A stretch of 64,000 nt of DNA, taken from Mayamaea pseudoterrestris (taxonomy: Eukaryota > Bacillariophyta > Bacillariophyceae > Sellaphorales > Sellaphoraceae). The DNA is taken from contig BROI01000007.1 in assembly GCA_027923505.1 (NCBI GenBank), forward strand, positions 1,054,001-1,118,000, given 5' to 3'. Positions 11,438 to 22,807 of the stretch are shown piece by piece; within the stretch, counting starts at the first letter, position 1, and each line of letters begins with the position of its first letter. The translations under genes were made by a program, and so were the position numbers. The notes under the pieces were generated by a model, which had not been told where the DNA came from, did not search any database, and was given only the letters and a program-made list of their open reading frames with translations.

Positions 11438-13597
11438 ATGTTAATTACACAGAGCGCCCGCCTCTTTCTTTTGGCCAGTGGCAAGCAGGCTGCCAAAATG
11501 GCGGTTGCTCGGACCGGCTGCGGAGTGGCGCAACTAGCAGCAGCGTCGTCGAGGGTATGTGGAATGACAATGATGAGAGTGTTTTACTGTAGAGAAACGT
11601 TTTGCCTTATCTGCTTTTGTGTCTCACGCGATTTACTCTTTGCTTCGCTCGCTTGCTCGCTCACTCAATCAGACACCACCATCTCTCGGCACGCAGCATC
11701 ACCAAACGAAAACAACTCTCTCCTTCTCCACCGCCCCCGACTTGAGCTACGATACATCGGGCCGCGACGCCTACCAAGTCAGTCGCACCATTACCGGCGC
11801 CGACGCCTGCACCAAGACCAAGCTAGACGCGCTCGGAATAAATGACGTTAAAACGATTTACCACAATTTGTCGTACCAAGAGTTGTTTGACCACGAGGTG
11901 GCCAATAATGAAGGCGTCGTAGCCAAGGCGGAATATGGCGACACGTTTACGGTGGACACTGGCAAGTACACTGGTCGGTCTCCCAAGGATCGCTGGATTG
12001 TACTGAATCCGGGAACGGAAACGGCCGAACACTTGGATTGGAACGACATTAACCAACCCACCAACCCGCAAGTCTTTGACGACTTGTTGCTCAGGGCGGT
12101 GCAGCATTTCAACACGCGCGAATCTGCCTACGTGTTTGACGGATACATTGGCGCCTCGCGCGAGGCCCGCAAGAATGTGCGCTTTGTCCACGAAATGGCC
12201 TGGCAGCAGCACTTTGTCACCAACATGTTTATTCGACCACAAGCATCGAGTGAATTGGACGAGTTTGAACCGGATTTTACAGTCATTAACTGCTGCTCGC
12301 AAGTGGATGAGGATTGGAAGAAGCATGGATTAAACTCGGAAACGGCAGTGGTGATTAACGTGGAGAAAAAGGTGGCTGTGATATTTGGAACGTGGTGCGT
12401 AATAAAAGAAAGGGCTAGAATGTGCGAGCAATATTCATTTTGTGCAACGTCTGACACTAACGAGCTATCACATCTACTTTGCAGGTACGGAGGAGAAAAC
12501 AAAAAGGGTTTATTTTCCTTGATGAATTACTGGCTCGCCATGGATGGTCACCTTCCAATGCATTGCTCAGCCAATGTTGGCAAGAAGGATGATGTCTGCC
12601 TCTTTTTCGGCTTGTCGGGAACTGGAAAAACGACTCTTTCAGCCGATCCACACCGCGCCTTGATTGGAGACGACGAACATGGCTGGGACGATAACGGTGT
12701 GTTCAATTTTGAGGGTGGATGCTACGCCAAGACGATTAATTTGACGGAAAAGACGGAGCCGGACATTTATCGCGCGATTCACACGGACGCCTTGCTTGAA
12801 AATGTCAAGATTAAGGAGGATGGAACTCCAGATTACTTTGATACGAGCAAGACGGAGAATGGCCGCGTTTCGTATCCCATCTTTCACATTCCTGGATATG
12901 TACGTTTGCGTTATGCGATTTGGTTATTTGACACGGAGTTAATTTCGTTTCCAGCTCGCGACGTAACTCACGTTTATTTTTTGTTCAATACTACCTACAG
13001 CACAAGCCGCAAATGGCTGGACACCCGAACAATATCATATTCTTGTCTTGTGACGCCTTTGGAGTCTTGCCTCCAGTGGCTCGCTTGTCAACGGGCCAGG
13101 CCATGTACCACTTTTTGTCTGGATACACGGCCAAGGTTGCCGGAACGGAGCGAGGTATTAAGGAGCCATCGGCTACTTTTTCAACCTGTTTTGGAGCAGC
13201 CTTCATGACGCTGCATCCGACGCGGTACGCTGACTTGCTGCAGCACAAGCTTGACAAGTACGGATCGCACGCATTCTTGGTCAATTCCGGATGGTCGGGT
13301 GGAGCCTATGGTGTCGGTGAGCGCATGAGCATCAAGACGACGCGCGCCTGCATTGACGCGATTTTGAATGGCGAGATTCACAATGCGCCAATGCGCAAGG
13401 ATGAAATCTTTGGCTTTGACGTTCCGTTGGAGTTGCCGAACATGGACTCGAAGCTATTGGACCCCAAGACAACGTGGCCGGATCATGACGCCTTTGATGC
13501 GCAAGCAAAAAAGCTGGCGGAAATGTACACCAAGAACTTTAAAAAGTACGAAGGCAAAGGATCGATGGACTACACGCAATATGGACCAAAGGTTTAA
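11438..13597 (+). CDS. ATP-dependent phosphoenolpyruvate carboxykinase, mitochondrial type
   Basis: Four exons, 11438-11554, 11673-12394, 12485-12899 and 13001-13597, all with GT-AG introns. The enzyme converts oxaloacetate and ATP to PEP and CO2. Diagnostic motifs are [28 protein letters not shown], the kinase-1a P-loop [11 protein letters not shown], the metal and ATP site DDEHGWDD with [10 protein letters not shown], and the adenine-binding [10 protein letters not shown]. Intron 1 separates a 39-residue leader ([15 protein letters not shown]...), rich in Arg, Ser and Ala with almost no acidic residues, from the enzyme body. This fits a mitochondrial presequence; no signal peptide is seen. 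The YGGENKKG and IPGY-HKPQM joins are restored only by splicing at the positions given. It is about 616 residues in all. Placement in mitochondria would set it next to the TCA cycle and C4-type carbon shuttling. Confidence 0.96.
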
Positions 13598-14216
13598 CTT
13601 TGCTTGGAGCAAGCATTGCCGATACCGGTACAAATAAATTAGCTTAGAGAGTCTGGTCTACCGTTGAACAATTTTTGTTAACGTGTATGCTATTAGATGG
13701 TATGCCTTACGTAGACTCACTGCTTGGTTTGGATTGCAGTGATCCCAGAATGTTAGCTAGCATGGTTGAAGTATCGATTCGCCGCGACCTCCGTTTCCGG
13801 TTCCCGCAAGAGTCTGATTCGTCGCAACGGACATTCGAATATTCGCACCATACATATGCCCACGAATGACTTCGCATGGTCACGTTCAACGGAAAGGTTA
13901 GCCAATCGCATTGGACGTGACGAAAAGCGCGCGCACGCAAGAGTGACGAGGTGGATTTGGTGCTGCTTGCTCCCTTGGAGGAGGCGAGGAGCGTGACGAC
14001 GTGAACGAATGAAGGTGATACTGCTGCTCTCGTCAATCTACTGTAGAGTACCAAGAAAACTGACTAGTAGCGTAGATTACGGGAGAGAGACTATTGGCAA
14101 ACTTGAAGCTAGCACGAGACTTGGCGGAGAGGAGATTGACAACGACGAGGTGGCTGTAAGGTTTTTCGATTCTTTGGCAGCTTCGAGCACCTTTCCCTTG
14201 GTTAGAAATCGCTGCC
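13598..14216. other. Intergenic region, 619 bases
   Basis: This spacer holds the 3' UTR of PEPCK and the promoter and leader of the PPR gene. I see no conserved protein frame, tRNA or repeat; short frames on either strand lack family motifs. Confidence 0.5.
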
Positions 14217-17200
14217 ATGGAGACGACAACTTTGAGCGGTATTGAGAGCTACGACTACGGTAAATGGAGTGGACTAGATTCGGATCGAGCGGCCGCGCAG
14301 CAGCATGACTTTTATGCGATGCCACAGTCGGCAGCAGGAAGAATGAGCGGCTCTCGCCACACCCAATGGCCTCAGGAAGCGATTGAGAATTCTGCAATAG
14401 CAAAGTATGCGTCTGCTGGATCTGATTGGGTCTCGAGTAACGATCCAATGCTCGAGTCTGATCAAGTTTTGTTCAATCAGCCATTCTACAGCGGTTCGGA
14501 ATGGGACCAAACGGCTTCTGTGAAACGCAATTCTGTGCGAGCAGAGCAAGACCCTGCATCAAGCATTTGGGCCTCTCCTAACCAGTCAGGCGACGATGCG
14601 GATGCCTTGATTACCAACTGGAACCAGCAATGTTGCTTGACAGAGTCGCCTCAGCAGCATGGTGGTAGCATGGCTCACGACCTCAGCCAGAGTCGCAGCA
14701 GCAGTACAGAGTCGTCCACAATCCCCTTCCAGGACCCATTCAACGGCTCATCTCCTCCAAGCAACGATACGGCAACTAACATGAACTACTCGGGAGCTTA
14801 CTACGCCAAGCCTTCCCTTGATCCAATGGCGAGTGCGTATACACATGGCTCTACTGTTGCAACAAACAATTTTGCATACTTTCGTCCAACGTCAACAACG
14901 CCCACTAGCAGCGTGCCTGGCTTGTACGGAGCAAGCTCGGGATCAACAAATACGAATAGTACCAATACTTTGTCATGGCAGCAGCCGCCGTTTGTTCCAA
15001 AAGGCTTGGCAAACCTTTCGACGCCCGCCTTTTCGCGCAGTCGTTCGGCTCCAGTCAATTTTGACGAGCACACGCCCACTGCACCTTACAGTAGCAACAG
15101 GCGCTTCAGCCTCTTGGAAGGTACCTTTTCGACACAGCCCGAGGGCAGTCCGTCATTTGATCAGTCAGTGCAGCAGCAGTCAAAAAATGCAACGCTTGAC
15201 CAAGGTTCCATGCACGAGCACAGTGAACGGCACAATGCAAGCCCTCGGCGCCGAGGCTCACGAGGCTCTGGCCGCGGCAACAAGCAGCAGCAGCGCCAAC
15301 AGCAGCCGCATCGATACAGCTTGGGCGGAGGCAGCCACAAGTTTCGAACGAGTCCTCCGCTGGGCGAGCATAATAATACGCGACGAGCCTCGCTTGGATC
15401 GTATCCGTCGCTGACGCCGATTCATGATGATGGGTCTGACCAATTGGGCTCGTCGGAAACGATTCGGCAACTGTTAAAGCCTGGCACCACTGACAGCTCG
15501 TTTGGCACTCTCGACACGTCGAATCGCGGCGCCAGCCGAAATAGTTTCACGACAACGTCGGCGCACACGAGCAGTAGTCCAAGCGGCGCTGATTCATATC
15601 CGATATTGCCGCTGCAGCCTCCTCCCATGGATGATTTGAGCTCTTACCTTTATGATGATATCACGAATAGTTATTCGGAAGAAGACGAGGCACTGTTTCT
15701 CATTCGCGACTTGGATATTTCGGAGTTTGACCCCGAGGGCGATGACTCGTTCGAAAATAGCAACCAGCATGGCGAACCTGGTACGAACAAGAACCGAGAA
15801 TGGTTGCAACGAATGAATCGCAAGCTACAGGAAACGCCAGTAGGAGAATTGGATCCAACTATTTTGCCTCTGTCGGCCATTATGAATGTATGGGCCAAGA
15901 CAAAAAGTGCTCAAGGCGCAAGCATGGTGGAAATGTGGTTGAAGCGTGTTTTGAAGGAGCATGAAGCTGGCAACCAACGGGTGGTACCGACACCCAAAAT
16001 GTTCACCATGGCCATTGACGCTTGGGCTCGTAGCGGCGAAGGTGGTGCGGCTGCACAGCGGGCTGAAGCCTTGCTGCAGCAGTGCCATGAACTTTACCAG
16101 TCGGGCCAGCATGATTCGCTTCGCCCATCGACTGGTATGTTTAATGCTGTGATTAACTCGTGGGCGCGAAGCAGAGAAAAGCTTGCGCCGATGCGCGCTT
16201 TGCAAATTCTTGATTGGATGCAGAACTTAAAAGACCTGGACGTGCAACCAGACAAGTACGTGATTTACGCGTGATTAAAAGTGTTTGCCTCGTTGTCAAA
16301 TCTAACATTACTTTGTCGCAGGTACACGTTCAACACGGTGATTCATGCATTTGCAAAGGCAGGTAGCGCAGAGGGAGCTTGCCAAGCTCAAGAGCTCTTG
16401 GAGAGGATGCATAAGCTCCATCGGGAAGGAAATCCTCTTACAAAACCAGACACTATCAGTACGTTCCCTAAAGATCATCGATGACATAGATTTATAAATG
16501 CAGAAGCTCACACTGCACGTGCTTTGCTTCCGCCAGCCTATAATGTGGTAATCAATGCCTGTGCAAAAACAGGTCGGAAGGGATCTGCAGACCAGGCCCT
16601 GAAGCTGTTGGAAAAAATGCACAAGCTGTATGCCATGGGAGATCCGGATGTGAACCCCAATGTTGTGACATACGGCGCGGTGGTTGATTCTTTTGCCAAA
16701 AGCGGAGAGCCTGATGCCGCCAGTAAAGCTGATCAGCTGCTGGCCAGAATGATCCACATCTATCAGTCGGATCCTAATAAGAATGCTGGTCTCATGCCAA
16801 ACACGTACGTTGGAACAAGTGTTTGCTGGAATTTGGGACGCGCTCCCAGTAGTCTGTTTTATTCTAACTTATCTACTTTTGTGCACACAGGTACATTTTT
16901 AATACTGTCATCAATTGCTGGGCGAAAAGCAAAGACAAGAATGCAGCGACCAAGGCTGAGGAAATGCTTGTTGCCATGAGCCAGTTGCATGCGTCGGGAA
17001 TGCCGAGTTTAAAGCCGGATGCTTTCACCTACACGGCTGTTATCGATGCGTATGCAAAGAGCGGACTACGTGGCGCTGCCTCAAGGGCCAGTCAGTTGCT
17101 GGATCGTATGGAAGCCAAATATCAAGCTGGCGATGTGGATTTGAAGCCTAACACGTAAGTCTGTTCGTCGTTCCTAGCTTTGCTATCAAACATCAATTAA

Positions 17201-18653
17201 CTCCGTCATCGTCTCGCATGCAGATTTACATACAATGCAGTTATCAACGCATTGGCCAAGTCTGGCGAAGCAGGAGCAGCGTCGATGGCTGAGCGGGTTC
17301 TCCAATTGATGGTGAATCGGCATCGCAACGGCGGTGGTGGCGAAGTCAAGCCTAGCACGATCAATTTTAATACTGTCCTAGATGTACGTTTCTCTAAAGG
17401 AATGCTGTTAATTGGTTCTTGACGCCATTAACACTCGTTTGTCTCAATACTATACAGGCTTGGGCCAAGAGTGGGGGTGGCCGTGCTGCAGCCGAGCGAG
17501 CCGAAGAAATATTGGAATGGATGGACCGCCTTCATAAAGAAGGGCACCCAGAAGTCAAACCCGATACTATAACGGTGAGTCGTATGACGAGTTTTTTTGC
17601 GTATCTACCTTGCGGTGCTGCTTTCTCACGCTCTTGTTTGCTTTTCCTTCAGTTTAATGCTGTGCTCGATGCGTGGGCACGTTCAGGAGATCGTATGGCT
17701 TCCCGACGTGCTGAGCAGATTCTGGACCATATGGACGAACTTTACCGAGCCGGCAACACGGGAGTAAAACCCGACACGGTAAGTTCGTTTGCGTACTTTT
17801 CAGCCCTACAAACCGATATTTAATTAATCCATTGTTGTCTCGTGTGCAGTATACGTACAATACGCTGATCAACGCATTGGCGAAATCTGGCACAAACGGA
17901 GCTGCAACTCGCGCTGAGCAAGTGTTGCACATTATGGACCAGAGGTATCGCGACGGCGATCCCGACATCAAGCCCAATACGAGGACGCATACTTCGGTAA
18001 TTGACGCGTATGCCAAGTCAGGTGAAAGTCGAGCGGCACGAAGGGCGATGGAGATATTCACTGGCATGTTATCTCGTTACGATGCGACGAGGGACCCAGA
18101 TATCAAACCAAACGTACACACGGCGAATGCTGTCTGCAATGTAAGTTGTCTGTGAGTTGCTTACTTGAATTCTGTGTTCGTTTTTCTATAATCTCATGGT
18201 GTTTTTCGGCAGGCATGCGCCTTCTCGAAAAAAGAAGAGGACCGAACTGAAGCGTTGCAGATATCCTTTCGCGTCTTTGACTGGCTGTCTCACCAGCCGG
18301 ACATGGAACCGGATTCCTACACGTACACAATCCTCCTGTCTGTTTGCGCCAACTTAATACCAAGAGAAGACAGCATGACTCGTTTTGCTCACGCTAGGGC
18401 CTTTTTTGATAGCTGCCGGGACACCGGATACGTTAACGATTACGTTTTACGAAAACTTCGGCAGACGGTAACTGACGATGAGTATTTGGGCCTTGTCGAG
18501 TACAGGACGGAACCATCGGCATCAAGTATGCCTCAATCCTGGACCCGCAATGTCAAGATTGACAACCGTTCTAAGGCTCGTCGTGGAAGCAACAACCCAA
18601 ATAACGCTGCCCAAGGATCGGATAGTTGGTCAACAAGAAGACGAGGCAAGTAG
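14217..18653 (+). CDS. Pentatricopeptide repeat (PPR) protein, nine exons
   Basis: Exons: 14217-16255, 16322-16458, 16504-16804, 16891-17154, 17224-17383, 17458-17574, 17653-17778, 17850-18140, 18213-18653, about 1291 aa. The first 530 residues are low-complexity (Ser, Asn, Gln, Pro), with a Gln/Arg-rich patch near 360. The rest is a PPR array with units of the form (Y/F)TYNAVINAxAKSG followed by AAxRAEQLLxxM and KPDT. The array runs from about residue 545 to 1180 and ends in a basic tail (KARRGS, STRRRGK). PPR proteins bind organellar RNA sequence-specifically for processing, stability or translation. No clear targeting peptide is visible at the chosen ATG, so the organelle is undetermined. 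Introns as short as 45 bases occur. Most introns fall at the same point of the repeat unit, just before the YTFN helix. Confidence 0.93.
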
Positions 18654-19022
18654 TCGAGCAGAGATAGAGTCCACAAAAATTTATACACACACACGATGGC
18701 ATGATGTACGATCATGCCAACCTTCACAACTTACAAGAACTTACAAACTCATGAGCAAGAACACTCAAAATTCATATGCTACGACAGCATAATAATCAAG
18801 GCAAAGAAGAATGACGACAATTCGACTTTTTATAAACATATCTGTAGTATACTTGTCATATCAACTGTGTACTCTCATACGAATTGAATTTCAAGATATT
18901 AGCCGATAGCAGCTATCGCGAGAAGACTAGATCGCGCTGTTGACGTATCAGCATACCAGTACATGCACAACTTTTCAAGCAAGTTAAATAAAAGATCTTC
19001 ACTAATTCGTGCTATTAAACCT
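18654..19022. other. Convergent intergenic spacer
   Basis: About 370 AT-rich bases between the 3' ends of the PPR and EF-Tu genes. No gene or repeat seen beyond a short CA/TA-rich stretch near 18680. Confidence 0.5.
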
Positions 19023-20435
19023 CTACATCACCTTGGTGACAATGCCCGTGCCAACAGTCATGCCTCCTTCTCGCATATTGAAGCGCAGTCCAGCCTCTAA
19101 CGCAACTGGCGTAATGAGCTCACAGTCGACAGTCGTATTGTCGCCAGGCATGACCATCTCCACATCGTCTTTCAACGCCAATGAGCCTGTAATGTCTGCT
19201 GTTCGGAAGAAAAACTGTGGTCTGTAGTTCGAAACGAATGGCGTGTGACGACCGCCTTCCTCCTTTTTCAGGCAATATATCTCGGCCTCAAACTTTGACG
19301 CTTGCTTGACTGATCCAGGCTTACAAAGGACTTGTCCACGACGGATATCGTCTCGCTTCAAACCGCGCAGCAAGGCACCAATATTGTCACCAGCCTGACC
19401 CTGATCCAGCAACTTTTTGAACATCTCAACACCAGTGCAAGTCGTTTTGGCGTCTTGTCCTAATCCCAAAACCTCCAAGTCATCACCGACCTTGACTAAA
19501 CCTTGCTCAATACGTCCAGTAACGACAGTTCCTCGTCCTGCAATACTAAACGTATCTTCAATTGGCATCAAGAATGGCTTGTCCAACACACGCTGAGGTT
19601 CGGGAATATGATCGTCGACAGCCTGCATGAGCTCCAAAATGCGTTCCGATCCAATCTCCGGATTTCTACCTTCCGCCGCCGCCAAGGCCGACCCGCGAAT
19701 GATTGGAATGGCATCGCCATCAAAGTTGTAAAAGTCCAGCAGCTCGCGCACCTCCATTTCTACAAGCTCCAATAGTTCCTCATCCTCCACTAGATCAACC
19801 TTGTTGAGAAAGACGACCAAGTTTGGAATTCCAACCTGCTTGGCCAAGAGAATGTGTTCACGGGTCTGCGGCATGGGTCCGTCCGTGGCAGCAACGACGA
19901 GAATACCTCCGTCCATTTGAGCAGCGCCAGTAATCATATTCTTGACGTAATCCGCGTGACCGGGGCTGAATTCAGTGTGATAGTGTACGTGTGAGTAGAT
20001 CGGTAAAAAAGCCGCAAATTATGAGCAGCGTCAAGTCCGCGTGAATAGCGAAACAAGCCATAATAATCATCAAAAAGCATAAAATACTCACCAATCAATA
20101 TGTCCATAATGTCGATTCTCCGTTTCATATTCAATGTGCGACGTATTGATGGTAATCTTGCGCGCCTTTTCCTCTGGACTCTTGTCAATCTCCTCGTAGC
20201 TCATGGATCGGCAGCTGCCATTCTCCGAAAGGACGCGGGTAATGGCTTGCGTCAAGGTCGTCTTGCCGTGATCAACATGCCCGATGGTACCGATGTTTAC
20301 GTGCTTCTTGTCGCGCACGAATGTATCTGTCGCGAGTGATCGAATGGCATTGCTCAAACGAAGGTGCTGCTGCAGTTGTAACGGCGACGCTTTCGCCAGG
20401 CGTTGCGCCGATCGCAACAGAAGAGTAGTCGACAT
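19023..20435 (-). CDS. TUFM: Mitochondrial translation elongation factor Tu
   Basis: Exons 20435-20092 and 19965-19023. The 126-base intron lies within the G3 box, so DCPGH is assembled only after splicing (TG at the donor joined to C at the acceptor). G1 is GHVDHGKT, G3 DCPGHADY, G4 NKVD and G5 GSAL. The order of GTPase, domain 2 ([13 protein letters not shown]) and domain 3 ([14 protein letters not shown]) is complete, and it ends [10 protein letters not shown]. The N-terminus [17 protein letters not shown] is a basic, hydroxylated presequence without a signal peptide, which points to the mitochondrion; plastid EF-Tu is normally plastid-encoded in diatoms. An in-frame ATG 15 bases upstream (20450) is an alternative start. 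The factor delivers aminoacyl-tRNA to the mitoribosome. It is divergent from eL8. Confidence 0.95.
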
Positions 20436-20716
20436 GTTTTCCGTTATCACGAGAGCTGTCTAGAGTAACTGGAATGTGTTTGACTATTATTGTTTAGAAC
20501 CTTTGCAGAACTTGGGAAGAATGGCCGTAGTTCTGTTGGTGTGACTTGTTTTCGTGGTCGAGAGCATTAAAATGATGACGTCATCAGAGAACCGATGTGA
20601 CGCAATTTTGACTTGAGGATGAGGATACTTCTTACCGCCTTACTAAACTGCCGTGACCGCAAGCGCGTTGCAACTCGCACAATCGTTCCATCAAAGAATC
20701 GACAGTCAATTTGACC

Positions 20717-21592
20717 ATGGTAAGCATCGATTGAGATATTATACAAACGCATCCGAGGCATACGCAATAGTATATTACCCAATTACTTACTTTCATTTTA
20801 CGTTTCTAGGCACCCAAAAAAGGATCAAAGTCCAAGAAGGACGAAGGCAAGCCTTCCAGTAAAAAGGCAGCCGACCCTCTCTTTCCCTCCCGGCCTCGCA
20901 CCTTTCAGATTGGCGGAGACATTCGCCCGGCTGGTCGCGATCTATCTCGCTTCGTCAAGTGGCCCCGCTATGTTCGCATTCAGCGTCAGCGCTCCGTCTT
21001 GTACCAGCGCCTCAAGGTGCCGCCTGCCATTCACCAGTTCACCAAGCCCATTGGAAAGAATGAAGCCATGACTGTCTTTACGCTACTGAATAAGTACAGA
21101 CCAGACACCAAGGCGGCCAAGAAGCAAAAGATTAAGGAAGCGGCGGCTGCTGGTGGAGCTGCTGTTGCCAAGACTGCCTTTCAAGTCAAGTTCGGACTCA
21201 AGCACATTACCACCTTGGTGGAGGAGAAGAAGGCGCAGCTTGTACTCATTGCCAATGATGTTGACCCGATTGAACTTGTACTTTGGTTGCCAGCACTCTG
21301 CCGCAAAATGCAGGTTCCATTCATGATTGTCAAGGACAAGGCTCGCTTGGGAGCATTGGTGCACCAAAAGAAGGCTGCTTGCGTTTGCTTGACGGGTGTG
21401 GAAAAGGCTGACGAGGCCCAGCTCAACTTGCTCAGGAACCTTGCGCTCGAGTCGTTCAACAACAACGCCGAGCTTGTCCGCAAGTGGGGTGGAGGCAAAA
21501 TGGGTCTCAAGACGCAGGCCAAGTTGGACAAGCGTGCCAAGGCTGTCGCCGTGGAGGAAGCCAAGAAGGTTGCCTCCTTGAACCGGGCCTAA
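20717..21592 (+). CDS. RPL7A: 60S ribosomal protein eL8 (L7a)
   Basis: Exon 1 is only the start codon (20717-20719). It is followed by a GTAAGC...CTAG intron and exon 2 (20810-21592), giving about 262 aa. The protein begins MAPKKGSKSKKDEGK, then FPSRPRTFQIGGDIRP and RFVKWPRYVRIQRQR, the eL8 N-terminal signature. The L7Ae RNA-binding core follows: GLKHITTLVEEKKAQLVLIANDVDPIELVLWLPALCRK, VPFMIVKDKARLGALVHQK. It sits in the 60S subunit and contacts 28S/5.8S rRNA kink-turns. An intron directly after ATG is common in ribosomal protein genes. The selenocysteine tRNA gene lies 141 bases downstream on the same strand. Confidence 0.96.
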
Positions 21593-22261
21593 GCTCATGT
21601 CGTTGTAGCGTAACATATCGAGGTTGACGACGTCGACTCGAATAACTAATTGAAAATGAAACCAAGTTGCAACTGTTGACGCACTCACGTGCCGAGGTTC
21701 TACTTTTTGTGTGTCTACTTTTTCTCGTTAAATGTGGCCATGACTCTGGCTGGTGCTGGAGCAGGACTTCAGTTCCTGTCGAGGACTAACGTCCTAGTTG
21801 TTCGATTCAACCTTGGCCACGTTACATTACAAACGTAGCATTGCGGCTTTTAATTGTAGTTTGTAGCTCTTCCAAAGTTGCTGACCTTGACTTAAGTCTC
21901 GTCACATCTACATCCTGGTATACATAGTACAGTGCCAGGACTGTGAGTCCTTCCTATGACAATCCGTCCGCCTTGGTTTGTCTGTGCGTTGCATCCTTTG
22001 CAGTGAGTATGTGCTAACAGTAAGTAAACTTATGTTTGCGTCGACGCACCATTTGCCCGTGCGTGAGACTTAATGAAATTGCAACACAACAAGTCGCATC
22101 AAAGCTTCTATAATATAGTAAGCGATTTATACAGACATTTCAAAAAATATACAGCTACGTTATAAAAAATTTTCAGTTGCTCTGGTGTATAAGCGTTGTG
22201 CGTTGTTGCTTTGGCGGGTATGGGTGACGCGGCGATTGCGACAAACGACAGTCGACTTCCG
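21593..22261. other. Intergenic region holding the tRNA-Sec gene
   Basis: Besides the tRNA gene (21734-21821), this stretch contains the 3' ends of eL8 and of IMP3. I see nothing else in it. Confidence 0.5.
21734..21821 (+). tRNA. Selenocysteine tRNA, anticodon UCA
   Basis: The 88 bases fold as a eukaryotic-type tRNA-Sec. The 9-bp acceptor stem pairs 21734-21742 with 21812-21820, with a T-T mismatch at the eighth pair that I also recall in human tRNA-Sec. The extended D stem is CTCTGGC/GCTGGAG around TGGT. The anticodon stem CAGGA (21762-21766) pairs with TCCTG, with loop CTTCAGT and anticodon TCA at 21769-21771. A long variable arm has stem AGGAC/GTCCT. The 4-bp T stem GTTG/CAAC encloses TTCGATT, and the discriminator is G. 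The 9+4 architecture is the hallmark separating tRNA-Sec from tRNA-Ser. GTTCGATTC is a perfect B-box. A TTTT run about 30 bases downstream could end Pol III transcription. It reads UGA as selenocysteine together with SelB, SECIS and SelA-type factors, none of which I see in this window. Confidence 0.9.
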
Positions 22262-22807
22262 CTACAGCAAATCAAAGTCATCGAGCTTGTCATTGTATTT
22301 TTGAACCGTCCTTCGAATCTTGGACGAATCAACCCACGTGACATAATCTTCCAGTGCTTTCGACACCAAGAAACTGGGATCTGTCACAACGTGAGGACCA
22401 ACTCGCACCTGTCCCTGCTCTATGAACGTGACGGCCGTCCGCAGCGTTTCCGCCATTTTCAGTCGCACCATAATGACGGGAAGTCGGCGCCGACAAATGG
22501 CGGATGCGGAAACGTCCTCGGCCTTTTTCAACGACGAGTCTGTCGTAATGACGCCCATGTTGGAAAGTTTGGTGAGCAATTGTTCCGTCATGGCGATGCG
22601 GAAGGAATCGTCCGCCGGAAGAGTCTTGATTTTAGCTGCCAACTGTGTAATCATTCCACATATTCGCTGGTAGCTAGTGTAGTCTTCCCGCTTTTGAATG
22701 TGGTAGCGTCGCATGATTTTAGCGATGCGAAGATTGTCTTCATTCTTCCAGGAATAAAGATCGACCTTGCGGAGGAGTTTCTTCTCGTGATGCTTCAATT
22801 GACGCAT
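22262..22807 (-). CDS. IMP3: U3 small nucleolar ribonucleoprotein Imp3
   Basis: Single exon, 181 aa, the usual length of the family. It starts MRQLKHHEKKLLRKVDLYSW, matching the MRKLKxHExKLLKKVDFxxW start of Imp3. Next comes the S4-like block RRYHIQKREDYTSYQRICG and the S4 RNA-binding segment CRRRLPVIMVRLKMAETLRTA followed by FIEQGQVRVGPHVVTDPSFLV. Imp3 brings U3 snoRNA to the 5' external spacer and helps form the U3-18S hybrid during small-subunit processome assembly in the nucleolus. Family and start are certain because the N-terminus aligns from residue 1. Confidence 0.95.
   Translation of the reverse strand: MRQLKHHEKKLLRKVDLYSWKNEDNLRIAKIMRRYHIQKREDYTSYQRICGMITQLAAKIKTLPADDSFRIAMTEQLLTKLSNMGVITTDSSLKKAEDVSASAICRRRLPVIMVRLKMAETLRTAVTFIEQGQVRVGPHVVTDPSFLVSKALEDYVTWVDSSKIRRTVQKYNDKLDDFDLL

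Noticed and set aside
19966-20091. Possible C/D box snoRNA in the EF-Tu intron (TGATGA-like and CTGA-like bases)
   Set aside because: The C box is imperfect, no terminal stem pairs, and no guide region could be shown.
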